Made by a program: the position numbers and the translations under genes. Below the pieces are notes generated by a model. The model was not told the DNA's origin. It did not search any database and saw nothing but the letters and a program-made list of their open reading frames with translations. 64,000 nt of DNA, taken from assembly GCF_040954645.1 (NCBI RefSeq), contig NC_092803.1:77910263-77974262 (forward strand), read 5' to 3'. Shown piece by piece: positions 52,483-64,000 of the stretch. Positions within the stretch are counted from its first letter, which is position 1. Each line of letters begins with the position of its first letter. This DNA comes from Diabrotica undecimpunctata (taxonomy: Eukaryota; Arthropoda; Insecta; Coleoptera; Chrysomelidae).

Positions 52483-52564
52483 CAAAGAATATAGACGCAT
52501 ATCATGGTAGACGCATATGCACATGCACTATGCAGTGTCGTGTCATATGCGTCTATATTCTTTG
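52483..52564. repeat. 82-bp palindrome with perfect 20-bp arms
   Basis: CAAAGAATATAGACGCATAT and its exact inverse enclose a 42-base loop that carries a further TAGACGCATATG copy. The arm start CAAAGAATATA is shared with the inverted-repeat element at 44525-45785. Confidence 0.85.
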
Positions 52565-53034
52565 AATAAACGGTGCCTCGTGCCTGTGCCATTTGTTTAA
52601 ATAGGTATGACATGACAATGACAATTGACAATTATTAATATCTCCATCATCATTTTGCCCAGCCAGAGTATATACCACCACTTGTTCATCTTTGAAAAGA
52701 TGATTTCAAGATTCATCTTGTTGATAAAAATCGTATTTTTACTTATTAGAATTAGCAAACCTAATATATCGTAGTAACTAGAATAATAAAACAATTGTAA
52801 CGAATTATCTAGAAATAAAAGATTTTTACACTTTACCTAAAAACAAAAACATGTTTTAGATATATTGAACTTTACAATTTTTAATTAATCATGATTTACC
52901 TTTTCGCTTTTAATTATTTTATTAACGTAAATAATTTTTTATTCTCTTGAAATATTTGCTATTTGATCCCATAATTGGTAAGAAAAATAAATGTCGGACG
53001 TCCAGAAAACGTCCGAGTACGCTCGTCCAGGGAC

Positions 53035-56000
53035 GTTATAAACAGCCGTAAGAAACTATTACCAACGAGGTTGCGACTTCGGACCGCTACAGGTGAAAAT
53101 GCCAACATTCATGGAGAAATCCAGGTACAATTAGGAATTGGAGCAGAAAAGTTCGTCCATACTGTTATAGTTGCTGACATCGAAGAGGATGTTATATTAG
53201 GAATGGACGTAATGAATATGCATGAATTCCAATTGGATTTTAAGAATAAGGTAATTAAAGTTGGTAACGAGGAGGTATTTCTTCATCCACATGATGACAA
53301 CACTGTGCAAGCAGCCGTTAAAGAAGATACTGTCGTGCCTGCGAGAAGTGAAACGATCATAGTAGCGCGGTTACAGGGAATTGTAGACGAAGGGACACCT
53401 GTTATGATGGAGCCTTGGACGACGAGGTCGGCCGAGGAATTATAATTGGAAAGGAATTGGTGACTTCGGCTAAAGAAATACCTGTGAGACTTATCAATGT
53501 CAATGACTAACCAGTAACCATCAAGAAAGAGACAAAAGTAGGAACTTGTGTACCTGTGACATCCATAATCCGTAAGACGACAACATTCGATAATTCCAAC
53601 GACAAATTCGACCAAATGGTTGCAGTTGCTGGACAGTCTCTAAATCAGATGGAGAAAAGGAAATTAAGGGAATTTCTTCGGCAGTATCATGATATTTTCG
53701 TACCGAAAGGAGGAAAGACGGGAAGAACTACCGTTGTTAAGCATAAAATTGATACTGGTAATGCTAAGCCAATTCGACAAACAGCTCGACGATTACCACA
53801 GGCGAAAAGAGAGGAAGCTGAAACGATTGTTCAGGAAATAAAGAAAAATAAAGAAAGACGGGGTGGGTCATAGAACCTTTTACGAGCCCATGGGTCTCTC
53901 CGGTGGTCTTGGTTAAGAAGAAAGACGTAACGACGAGGTTCTGTGTGGATTACCGTTTGCTGAACAACGTTACCAAGAAAGATAGTTATCCTCTGCCTCG
54001 GATCGACGACACATTGGACACATTGGCTGGAAGTAAATTGTTTTCTACTTTGGATTTAAAGTCTGGATACTCGCAGGTAGAAATGGACCCAGTAGATAAA
54101 GAGAAGACAGCCTTTACTACAGGATCTGGATTGTGACAATTCAACGTTATACCATTTGGACTCTGTAATGCTCCTGCGACATTTGAGAGGCTTATGGAAA
54201 ATGTGTTGAGAGGGTTATCTTGGAAAACATGCCTGGTTTATCTAGATGACATAATCGTCTTGGGGAAGACATTTGAAGATCATCTGAAGAATTTAGAAAA
54301 CTGCCCAATTGATGGTAAACCCCAAGAAGCTATTTCAAGGTAAAGTCAATTATCTGGGTCATATAGTCAGTACAGAAGAAGTGGCCATGGATAAGGGAAA
54401 AATCGATTCCATTAAGGAATGGCCAGAACCAACGGACAAACATCAAGTAAGAAGTTTTCTTGGACTATGTACTTACTACCGGAGGTTTATTAAGAAGTTT
54501 GCAGATATCGCTAAGCCAATTACGCGACTTACAGAGGAAGCAAGAGATTACCGCAGGGATACAGACTGCCAAAATGCCTTTGAGACCTTAAAAAAAGCAT
54601 TTAATCACCCCACCAATTCTAGGACATCCACTGCCAGAAGAAGAGTTCATCTTAGATACAGATGCAAGTAATGTGGGAATTGGAGGAGTGCTAACTCAGA
54701 TTCAAGGACAGGAACGAGTCCTTGGATATTTTAGTAAAGTTCTTTCAAAACCTGAGCGCAATTATTGCGTCATGAGAAGGGAACTTCTAGCAGTAGTGAA
54801 ATCAGTAGAGCACTTCTATCAATACCTCTATGAAAGGAAGTTTTTAATCCGAACCGACCATGCCGCCCTCAAGTGGTTGATGCACTTTAGGAATCCAGAA
54901 GATCAGATGGATCGAACGACTCCAAGAATACGATTTCAAGATTGAGCACCGGGCCGGAGTTAGCCACAGAAACGCTGATTCTCTTTCCAGAAGACCATGC
55001 CCAGCAGAGTGTTCCCACTGCAACAAAACGGAATCCAAGGAAGCAGCAGTGCTAAGAACAACGATGATCAATGACGACTGGACGCCTACTAAGATAAGGG
55101 AAGAACAAGAGAGAGATCCAGTTGTACAGAAAATTCGAAAATGGAAACGTCGACCACCTTGGCAAGAAATATCAAACCTATGCTCAGTAGTTAAGACGTA
55201 TTGGGCCCAGTGGGATTCATTTATCATTGAAGATACCTCGCTTCAAACGAGTCTTGGAAAATGTTGACGGTTCAAAGAAGAGAAGACAGTTGGTGATCCC
55301 AAAGAGCAGAATAGCCGAAGTACTTCGTCAGTTACACGACAGTCCATCAGGAGGCCATTTTGGTGTAAAGAAGACCCTTCAGAGAATTCGGGAACGGTTT
55401 TATTAGATGAACAGCTCCGACGACGTAAAGGACTGGTGTAAGAAATGTACTATTTGTGCTACGAGTAACGGGCCTTACCGAAAAAGGAGAGCTCCTATGA
55501 GATAATATAATGTTGGAAGCCCGTTTGAAAGAATAGCTTTGGACATCGCTGGGCCATTTCCAGAAAGTGAAAATGGAGGCAAGTACATGTTGGTAGTAAT
55601 GGATTACTTCACTAAGTGGGTAGAGATTTACGCACTTCCAGACCAAAAGGCCGCCACCGTTGCAGATAAGTTGATCCAAGAATATATCAGTCGATTTGTA
55701 GTGCATTTGGAGATCCATAGCGACCAAGGAAGGAACTTCGAAAGCGATCTATTCCAAGGAATATGTGATATACTAGGCATGAAGAAAACAAGAACTACAG
55801 CGTATCATCCGCAATCGGATGGTATGGCAGAATGGATGAATAGGACAGTTGGCAAGTATTTGACAAAGATGGTGTCCAATCATCAGCGAGACTGGGACCA
55901 ATATCTTCCGTTCTTGACAATGGTCTACAGATCTGCTGTTAACGAATCAACAGGCCAGACACCAGCCAGGGTCCTATTCGGACGCGAGATGTGACTACAT

Positions 56001-56960
56001 GTTGATTTAGAGTTTGGGTGTCGACCTGGAGAAAATGTAGCAGGTGAATATTATGTGATTGAATTACGAAGAAGAATGGACGATGTACACGAGTTGGTCC
56101 GTTCCCATCTTCTGATCGCTAGCGACCGAATAAAGAAACGGTACGATACACAAGCCGAAAAGGGGTGCTTTAAGAAGAACGACAAAGTCTGGCTCTATAA
56201 TCCCAAAAAGCGAAAAGGTTGTTCTCCCAAATTGCAGCAGTTGTGGAAAGGTCCATAACTCATTATGGAGAAAATGAACGATGTCATCTACCGAATAAGC
56301 ACGATTCCGAAGGGAAAGCCGATGATAGTACACCATAACCGGCTGGCGTCTTTCGAAGGTGACCACGACGTAGATGAAGAAGTGGAAGTAAACCAAGTCC
56401 AAGATGTGTCTGACCTCACGTTTGAGGAATTCATGGGGGCCTATGGAGGTACCGGTAAAGCAAGACATGGTGTTATCACTGAAGAAAAGCAAGATCTACT
56501 CGCGCTTCCCGATGACTACTTTTTTCGTATTTCGAAGGAAGTTCGGTCGAGTTGCAGAACTTCAATGCCAAGTGCCAGCTCCCGGGAAAGCCTTGAAACT
56601 CCAAAATGCATCACGTTATCTTTTCTACCTGGTAACGAAAGACACTACCCGTGACCAACCTACCTACCGAGATGTATGGGAAGCCTTACATCAATTGAGA
56701 GAGCACGTACTAGAGTCCGACGTGCGAAAGTTAGCCATGCCAAAGTTAGAGTGCCGCCAATTAGATTGAAGGGTTATCCGAAGTATGGTGGAGAAGATCA
56801 AGACACCGAAGTCCAGGTGTTAGTCTGTTGCAATCCGCATAGTTACTGGTGCGGAGAGAAAACCGTCCCTTGTCATTTTTATACAACTGGAAGTTGTAAA
56901 AGAGGGTCCAGTTGATGATACCAGCATACCGTTCCAGTTCCAGTCCCGACAAGGTTCCAG
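53035..56960 (+). pseudogene. Decayed gypsy pol (second copy), retaining macro and CCCH regions
   Basis: Protease through CCCH finger can be followed along pol of the intact copy, with many breaks: stops in the protease-RT linker, a TGG-to-TGA change before the RT FGLCNAPA block, frameshifts near 54305 and 54600, and stops in integrase. D and E motifs of integrase remain readable (DIAGPFPE, HSDQGRNFES, YHPQSDGM with AEW for VER). The macro-like region keeps FRRKFGRVAELQCQVPAPGK, RYLFYLVTKDT, PTYRDVWEAL and MPKLECRQLD. About 19 residues at its start (SLALTIPAS to LASV) are deleted. The finger CHFYTTGSCKRGSS then ends in a stop. Confidence 0.9.
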
Positions 56961-56988
56961 GAGGAACCATCTTTTAAGAGGGAGGCAA

Positions 56989-57583
<595 letters not shown>

Positions 57584-57954
57584 ATATTATTAATATCTTT
57601 TTTAATAATTATTAAAATTTGTTTAAATATACTTTAACTTGAGGGTCTTTTCTTGTTAGAATTCTGTGCAAAAGATGGCTCAGATTGGTTGAAAAGTTTT
57701 TGCGAAATTTTATTTGTTTATAATATTTTTTGAAAAATGAGCTAATTTTTAAGGCCGGTCTAGATAAATTGAATGTACTGTACATATCTCAATAATCCGG
57801 GGCTTATTTTCTTTGTTAAGGCGTATGTTAATAACCTATGGAAAAAAAAGTTTAAATAAATATATTTATGTACACAAAATTATTTAATAATAAATAGCAC
57901 TTTTTAAGCTTATAAATATTAAAAACATCATCTAAAGTGATATGAAACCACCAC

Positions 57955-58140
57955 CACAGATATAAAAGTAAATGATCTAGTTCTAATCACAAGTGAAAAC
58001 ACACCTCCATTATGGTGGCCTCTAGCAAGAGGGATAGAATCAATTAGCAGCGAAGATGGAAAAGTTAGACTTGTCTGTGTTCGTACTGCTGATGGAGAAT
58101 ATATACGCCCCATCACTAAGCTGGTTCCCCTTTCATTGTC
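57955..58140 (+). pseudogene. BEL/Pao C-terminal fragment (DUF5641-like)
   Basis: The plus frame reads NDLVLITSENTPPLWWPLAR, GIESISSEDGKVRLVCVRTA and DGEYIRPITKLVPL. This is the D-L-V-L … W-x-x-x-R … V-R-T-A … R-P-V-x-K-L pattern at the C-terminus of BEL/Pao integrases. The intact-looking BEL element in this window lacks exactly this domain. Sequence to about 59230 may include its 3' UTR and LTR, which I could not delimit. Confidence 0.75.
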
Positions 58141-59703
58141 TGCAGCCGATATCCTTCTGTAGCACTGTAGTTGTGCTTAAGAAGTAAGTTTAGGATATTT
58201 CTAGCTGAAGTGATACTTCACCTAGCCGCGCGCCCCCCGGTATGGATAAATTTCTGTAAAAAATTTATACAAGCTTTGGTACGACACTGGTAGTAAACAA
58301 TTTTGAATTTCATAAGATCTACCGAGGTAACTTTTTTCGAGCAAATTCCAAAGAAATCGCTGGTGTAAAACATTCACAAGCTATTTTTAACCAATGAAAA
58401 CTGGTACCTAGAAAATTCCCGGTTAGCAATCATTCAAAAGGAGGTTTTAGATACCTAATAGAAATTTCGAAGAAATTTCTTCTGACCCCTGATAGGTGAG
58501 GCAGTGATAATTTGAAAATAGTCACGTAGTCAGTGTCACATTGTATCCCAGCTTGGTCGTGTCTTGGTTAGAGTTTTCAACTCTCTCATATTAGTCAGTG
58601 TCAGTTTAGTATTCGATCAAAGGGGTCGACGTATTTCTGGTTTAAGAGTTTTAGAATCTCACGTATTGAGTATACCTAGTTATTGTTATATAGCTTATAG
58701 TGTAAAGGCTACATGTTTCACAAACGCTCATTATTAATCAAGTATATTAATACAGAAGGAAACATCCTTGGTTCATGTGACAATTTTATAAGAAACATAT
58801 TTATACTGTAACAAAGCTCTCGTGTAATGTTTCGCGGTCTCGTGAAAATTCTACAGTAATCGGCGGTTTAGATATAAAAACTTTGCGCTAAAACCTTGGC
58901 TAGATCTTAACTTAGTTGTAGTAACAAAGTTAATCGTTAAATTACCCATTGTTTAATGCTTGTGTTCTTATTTCCCACCTTAGTTGGTGGCCCTTAGAAT
59001 TGCAATTAATTACATTACTTCACTCTAAGGAAAGAGTACACTCTAAATGGGAGTAAGATCGCCATCCTAATTTGTGGAACAATTCTTCCGTTTATTTTTA
59101 CCAGATTAAAAATATTATGAAATTGTAAAGAGAATAGTAAAAACAGCATTTTTGTTGATTAATATAAAGATTTGGCTAGTGTACAGTATCTCCTACTGAA
59201 CGCTTTTTTTTAATCACTGCTACGTTGATTAACAACATTAATGGCTGAAATTAACTAATCTTTATAAGAAAAGTTAAAGTTTTTAACAAAACTTTTAGCA
59301 AACAAAATTAAAAAAACATGAAAATTGTTTAAACAGAAATGTTCTAAACAAAGGGCTAGCTGCGCACTTCAAAAAATCCAACAGTTTCAAGATAGAGCGC
59401 TCGAAAACATAATGAGATATCTCGGGTTCTATTGGAATAAATTTGTTATTTTTTTTTAACTGGAGCACAACGTTAAAATAAAACATTTATCGTATTTTAA
59501 TTGCAAAGTTATCCAAAATAAAGCAGCTAATAACTACGGGATGTACAGCTGTTTCCTAAAAAAATTGATACGACTCTTTAAGCGTATTTTGTAAAAATTG
59601 AGCAGTGTATTTTGAAGGATAAATACTTATTATTTACATACTGTCACTGTCACTGCCAAATTTTAAAATTTGTTAGATAACTAATTCTGTTAAACCTCAA
59701 AAA

Positions 59704-60150
59704 ATGGCTCCACATGCTAGCAAAGAACTAAAAGCAAAAATTATAACGAAATTAGAAGATGGTTGGTCACTATCTGCCGTAGCGAACCATTTTAACGAAG
59801 CAGAACAACAGTTTTTAATATTAATAAAAGATGGAGAGAACAAGAAACTCTCGAAAGAAAGCAAGGTTCTGGAAAATCAAAACACTCATGAAGATCGTAC
59901 GCTTTTGGAGAGATTAGAAAAGAATCCTTTTGAAGATGCGAAAACTGCAAAAATTATGTCACAGTTTCCGCGAAGAAAGACAACAACTTGGCGCAAAATT
60001 AATGCATCGCGTCTTAGGTACCGAACTGCAGCAAAATACAAGCTCTTACACCACAACAGAAGCAATCAAGACTTATATTTGGTTTAAACCATCAGCTACA
60101 AAATCAAGATTTTTGGGACAGGGTAATATTTACAGAACAATCATTAATAA
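59704..60150 (+). pseudogene. Tc1-like transposase, N-terminal part
   Basis: ATG at 59704: MAPHASKELKAKIITKLEDG, WSLSAVANHFN (helix-turn-helix), then THEDRTLLERLEKNPFEDAK and LRYRTAAK. In another frame it continues DFWDRVIFTEQS, the block just before the DDE core. The core itself is absent: a reverse transcriptase fragment begins here. Confidence 0.75.
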
Positions 60151-60350
60151 AAGCATGCAAATACTAGCATTTGCAGATGATGTTGACATAATCGCAAGAT
60201 CAAGAAGAGAAATGATAGAGGCATACAACCAAATAGAACGAGCTGCACAAAATAGTGGTCTTAAAATCAATCAGACCAAAACAAAATATACCAATCAGAC
60301 CAAAACAATAAGAGAATACAACATAGAGGGGGTAAAAAACTTTATATAAA
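60145..60350 (+). pseudogene. Non-LTR reverse transcriptase fragment inserted in the Tc1-like gene
   Basis: The frame reads IINKSMQILAFADDVDIIAR and AAQNSGLKINQTKTKY, the RT catalytic FADD block and the following LGLxINxxKTK block. About 200 bases survive. AAAACTTTATATA occurs twice at its 3' edge. Confidence 0.7.
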
Positions 60351-60362
60351 TATGTATAAAAA

Positions 60363-60550
60363 CTTTATATACTAACTTTATACCTCAAAATACTGAAGAG
60401 CTGTGGCACGGTATAGAACAGGTTTGGGAAGAGCTCTCCGATGAAGACAATTTCATAGTTCCTTTTACGTAGATGAACCGAAGACTACAAGCTGTTATCA
60501 ATGCTGATGGAGATATTAAAATATTAATTTTATTTTTACATACCTAAATT
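60363..60550 (+). pseudogene. Tc1-like transposase, C-terminal part
   Basis: PQNTEELWHGIEQVWEELSD, then, after a stop, MNRRLQAVINADGDIK. This is the LWxxIxxVW … MPRRLQAVIxAxG ending of Tc1-like transposases. Confidence 0.65.
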
Positions 60551-60589
60551 TAATGTAGTACTTCCAGACCCTCGCTTTCTCTCGAGAGT

Positions 60590-60745
60590 TTTTTGTTCCC
60601 TCAATTTTTTATTAATAGAAAAACTGTGGTTCTGCTTATGTTAAAATGTTTTGCTGCCTCTGATAGTACCCAGTTATCATTTAATTTGGTTACAATTCTT
60701 GCTTTAATATATTGTTGAGATAAGTCGTTTGTTTTATTCCTTAAT
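60590..60745 (-). pseudogene. Second Tc1-like transposase N-terminus, opposite strand
   Basis: The minus strand reads QQYIKARIVTKLNDNWVLSE followed by AAKHFNISRTTVFLLIKN. This is homologous to the helix-turn-helix at 59704 on the plus strand, so the two copies face each other. Confidence 0.7.
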
Positions 60746-61549
60746 AATAATAAAAATAATAACAACAACGCTATTTTATGTAAAAACTATCATTTATATA
60801 CTGTTTATAAATTGCAGGAATTAAAAATAATATCACAATTTAGACCTTAATAATTATTACAATTTACGAATTAAAAAATTTAATCAATTGTTTGTTTATT
60901 TATTTATTTTATTATGTGTCTATCATAATAAATATAATATAATGTCAGACCAATCAAATACACTGCTCAAAATGATCCAATCTTACTAAGAGTGGTATCA
61001 CTTTTTTTAGGAACGAGCAGTACAAGTGCACTTTGTTTCCAACACTCCTGTTTAAACAATTTTCAATAATTTTGTTTGCTAAAAATTTTGTTACAAACTT
61101 TGACTTTTCTCAGAAAAGATTGGGTAATTCCAACTCTTTTCTAAAAACACAACTTTTTTCTAAAAGTTTTGTTTTTTAAGGAGCTTTCCGAATAATTTTC
61201 GCGATTTAATTTAAACTAAATTCTACGAAGTTATTATAAATATTTGTAAGCTTAAAAAGTGCTATTTGTTTTTAAATCATTTTGTGTAGATAAATATAAT
61301 TTTTTAAAACTTTTTTCCATAAGTTATTAATATCCATTTTAACAAAGAAAATTATTGAGATACTTTATTGAGATACATTCAGTGGAATTATCTGGACCGG
61401 CCTTACAAATTAGCTCATTTTTCAAAAAATCTTATAAACAAATTAAATTTTGCAAAAAATGTTTAACCGATCTAGCCCATCTTTGCACACAATTTAAATA
61501 CGATAATACCCTTAAGTTTGGAGACATTTAAACCAATTTTAATAAACAA

Positions 61550-62105
61550 TAAAAAAGTTATTAACAATATTCAAAAACAGAGATTTTGTTGCTCATTTTG
61601 CAATAACTTTTTTGTTTATTAACCGATTTTAGTTTAGCATAACTTATTTTGCGTATATTTTTTTTCTGAAAAAGTTGTATGTAGACCTCAAATCTCTAAA
61701 TAGACAAGTTTTTAAGTTATCAGCAAAATAATGAGTTTGACGATTTGATTATTTGTTTAAAAATAGTTTCACTAAGAAATTGATAAAACCCTAGATGAGA
61801 GACTTTTTGTATTATTTCATACTACCTTCACCTTTCAACTTTCAAACCTGTCTACATAGTTATGATGAAAAAAATTCGTATCTTTACTAACTTGATTGAT
61901 CTAATTGGAATTTTCTATAACCGCATACACAAGATCCACAAAATCTTAATGTGTGTAAACTTGAAAGCGATATGTTTCTTCCTATTTTTAAAAAGACTTA
62001 TTCATTTTATAACCCTCGAGCTGAAAACTCGAATTTACGCAGAAAGTTCTTTTAGAATTTTTTTTACATTTCCAATACGACGCTGCTTCAGGTCATTATT
62101 TATTC
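61550..62105. other. No recognised gene
   Basis: AT-rich sequence with poly-T runs; an open plus frame at 61862-62125 has no domain that I recognise. Confidence 0.4.
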
Positions 62106-62109
62106 CTTA

Positions 62110-62420
62110 TCCTACAGTAGTTTAATGGATAGTTTCCGAATACATGGATTGGCAGAAGAAAAGCAATTGGGTGGCCCGTGGCCTCCAATATCACCGGAAT
62201 TAAATCCGTTAGATTTTTTGAATCTCCTAAATTTTTTGTTTATAAAATACAACCCGACTTTAAAATATTGATGAATTTAAACGACGAATTACAGTTTTTT
62301 AAAATGTTAGGAATTTAGACATGAATTTGAAATTCGGAAACAAACTGTATTATAGCTTAAAGTAAAATAGACAATTTTGAACAATTATTAAGACAGAGCC
62401 TATTTGTGCGTATTTTATTT
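62110..62420 (+). pseudogene. mariner/DUF4817-type transposase C-terminal remnant
   Basis: The frame reads QLGGPWPPISPELNPLDFLN, the WPPRSPDLTPLDFFLW catalytic-tail block. Downstream are degenerate pieces resembling the end of such transposases (DNFEQLL). No N-terminal part was seen upstream. Confidence 0.55.
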
Positions 62421-62869
62421 TTCAATTATTTTTTTTTTCTCGAAGGAGGTTATTCTTATAAAAGAAAAATATCCAAAATCGAACGTGTCTTATGTAGACT
62501 ACATTTTTTTCTGGTATTCTGTTGTTGAACTGGAAACAAACTTTATTATTGTTTAAATAAAAATTGTTTACTTTAAGGTTTATTAAAAAGTAAAGTTTTG
62601 CCTTTTTTTTTCTTTATTATTGCTGTATTATTCTGGAAACGACAATCAGCAGATAAATCCAAACTGAGTCGGAATTTCGGTGAATAAAATTACCAATAGA
62701 CCAATCACTTTTATTATTTCTCTATTAGTTAATTACAACTTCATACCCCAAAGCACCTACAGCTCAGAGTGAAGACAAGGATATCGAGGAATTTCACGGT
62801 TATATTGAATAATATTATTTTAAACAAGTAAATATTGAACTCGATAAAAAAAAGTTAATGAAGAACAGA

Positions 62870-64000
62870 AGGATCATTAAAACTGTAAACAAAACAAGAT
62901 AGGCCAAGATACACAGAGAAATAAATAAGAAAATAAGGGCAGCAAAGTAAAATTGGTTAAATGAGAAATGCTGTGATATAGAAAATCTATAAGAATTACA
63001 TGACTAGTTTAACTATAAGAAGATTTAAAAAGTTGCAGAGTCAGATATGGAAATAAACCAATTAACTGCAATGGACAAATAGCAGCAGACAATAAAACAA
63101 GTATGAACATGGAAATAATATATAGAAAGCCTTTTTCAATATGAAAGACTTGTTCCAACAATATCAGATGAACCAGAGAGCGGACCGATGATAGGCTCCT
63201 CTTTCTGACGACAAGTCCAGAGATGTCTGTTAAAATATTTCGGTCTATGAAATATGACAAATACCAGAATATTAGTTGACCTCTACTTTCATTGTAATTC
63301 TTAAGAAAAACAACTCTAAAGTTTGGTAAGGTTATAGAATAATAAGTTTAATGAGATTAGGTATCATTGAAATTATTTTTAAATATTATACATAACTGTA
63401 TTTATAAAACCGCCAGAAAATTTAACATGTTAATTTCCCAAAAAAGACAAAATGCAAATTACAATAGCAAATTTACTAAGATGTAAATTGGAGCTGGAAG
63501 GTCAGATAATAGAACAAGTTACGGAGTTTAAATATCTAGGCATCACATCATCTAGCTACGGAAAGCTCGAAACTAAAGTGGAAGATCAAGTGAATAGAGC
63601 AGAGCCGCAATCTGCTTTAATGTAACAATAATGGGAAATAAAAATATCGGGAATAAAATGAAAGGCAAAATTTACAAAATAGTCATCAGACCAATAATGA
63701 CATACGCGGCCGAAACAAGATCTGACATAGAGAGGACAAAAAGGATGTTAAAAACAGCACAGATGAAAACACTTGGAAACATTGATGGTAAGACACTACG
63801 GGTCAGAGCTAGAAGTACAGATATACGACATAGATGAAAGGTGGAGAACATCAAGAACTGGGTAAGAAATAGAAGAGTAGAATGGAACTCGTATAAGCCG
63901 AATGACAATAAATAGAGTAGTAAAGACGGCAAGAGATGGTTCCCCGGTAGGAAGACGATCAGTAGGAAGACCACGAAAACGATGGAACGACAACTTACTG
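62870..64000 (+). mobile_element. RTE-type retrotransposon, internally deleted, running off the window
   Basis: Pieces in order: IHREINKKIRAAK and NWLNEKCCDIENL (endonuclease-RT linker); YIESLFQYERLVPTISDEPE; the RT start LTSTFIVI with YRIISLM; then, after loss of the catalytic core, LRCKLELEGQIIEQVTEFKY with LGI; IVIRPIMTYAAETRSDIERT; IKNWVRNRRVEWN; and the tail VGRRSVGRPRKRWNDNL at the window end. Stops and frameshifts throughout. It is related to, but not the same subfamily copy as, the RTE at 1724-2739. Confidence 0.8.

Larger units (their letters stand above)
57620..61545. repeat. Large inverted duplication (about 3.9 kb span)
   Basis: Three blocks occur in mirrored order. Outer: 57620-57925 against 61235-61545 (GAAAAATGAGCTAATTT, GGCCGGTC, TAGCACTTTTTAAGCTTA shared). 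Inner: about 59250-59350 against 61030-61140 (TTTTAGCAAACAAAATT, GAAAATTGTTTAAACAG shared). Tc1-like 5' ends: 59544-59620 against 60955-61022. Arms look roughly 75-80% alike. A BEL/Pao remnant interrupts the left arm between the outer and inner blocks. Confidence 0.75.

Noticed and set aside
53283..56970. Minus-strand open frames of 69-142 codons
   Set aside because: Antisense shadows of the second gypsy copy, matching the shadows of the first copy.
59544..61022. A single Tc1 transposon with simple terminal inverted repeats and TA duplication
   Set aside because: The similarity continues well beyond these ends and both ends are 5' ends of facing copies, so an inverted duplication explains it better.

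Overview
This is an AT-rich animal nuclear DNA window, almost certainly from an insect. Spliced GT-AG genes, insect-type transposons and conserved animal proteins support this. The transposon mix (RTE-type reverse transcriptases, Penelope-like, BEL/Pao, Ty3/gypsy, mariner, piggyBac, hAT) would suit a beetle with a large, transposon-inflated genome, but that is an inference from family character. There are only three host genes, and transposable elements fill most of the rest.

Host genes. The last exon of a purine nucleoside phosphorylase gene lies at 1-198 (+). A complete seven-exon RtcB (tRNA-splicing ligase) gene runs from 46231 down to 4869 (-). It encodes 506 aa from 1,521 bp of coding sequence spread over 41.4 kb. 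A complete, intronless MPV17-like 2 gene lies at 47855-48421 (+). RtcB and MPV17-like 2 are divergent. A 1,040-bp hAT-type non-autonomous transposon with a perfect 8-bp target duplication sits between them.

Introns. The six RtcB introns total about 39.8 kb and hold stacked insertions. Intron 6 has IS630-like, DUF4817-type and foldback MITE remnants. Intron 5 is a decayed hAT transposon (8938-19654) split by a PIF/Harbinger-type MITE, a BEL/Pao element with apparently identical LTRs, and an R1-like retroposon. Intron 4 has a mariner relic. Intron 3 has a Penelope-like element split by a full-length gypsy element with apparently identical LTRs and open gag and pol. Intron 2 has a piggyBac relic with TTAA duplications, split by a solo LTR. 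Intron 1 has an inverted-repeat element.

Downstream of MPV17-like 2 (48.5-64 kb) are an ACGTCC-rich repeat, THAP and HARBI1-like relics, and a second, decayed 5'-truncated copy of the same gypsy family. After these come a very long (TA)n tract, a roughly 3.9-kb inverted duplication built around Tc1-like pieces, and an internally deleted RTE element running off the window end.

The most notable observation is in the gypsy family. Its Pol polyprotein ends in a TARG1/OARD1-like macro (ADP-ribose-binding) domain followed by a CCCH zinc finger, and its Gag begins with a SAP-like motif and a long coiled coil. The Pol tail is present in both copies, so it belongs to the family rather than to a single recent fusion. 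Base positions read by eye may be off by one in places. Exon boundaries were checked by reading-frame continuity.
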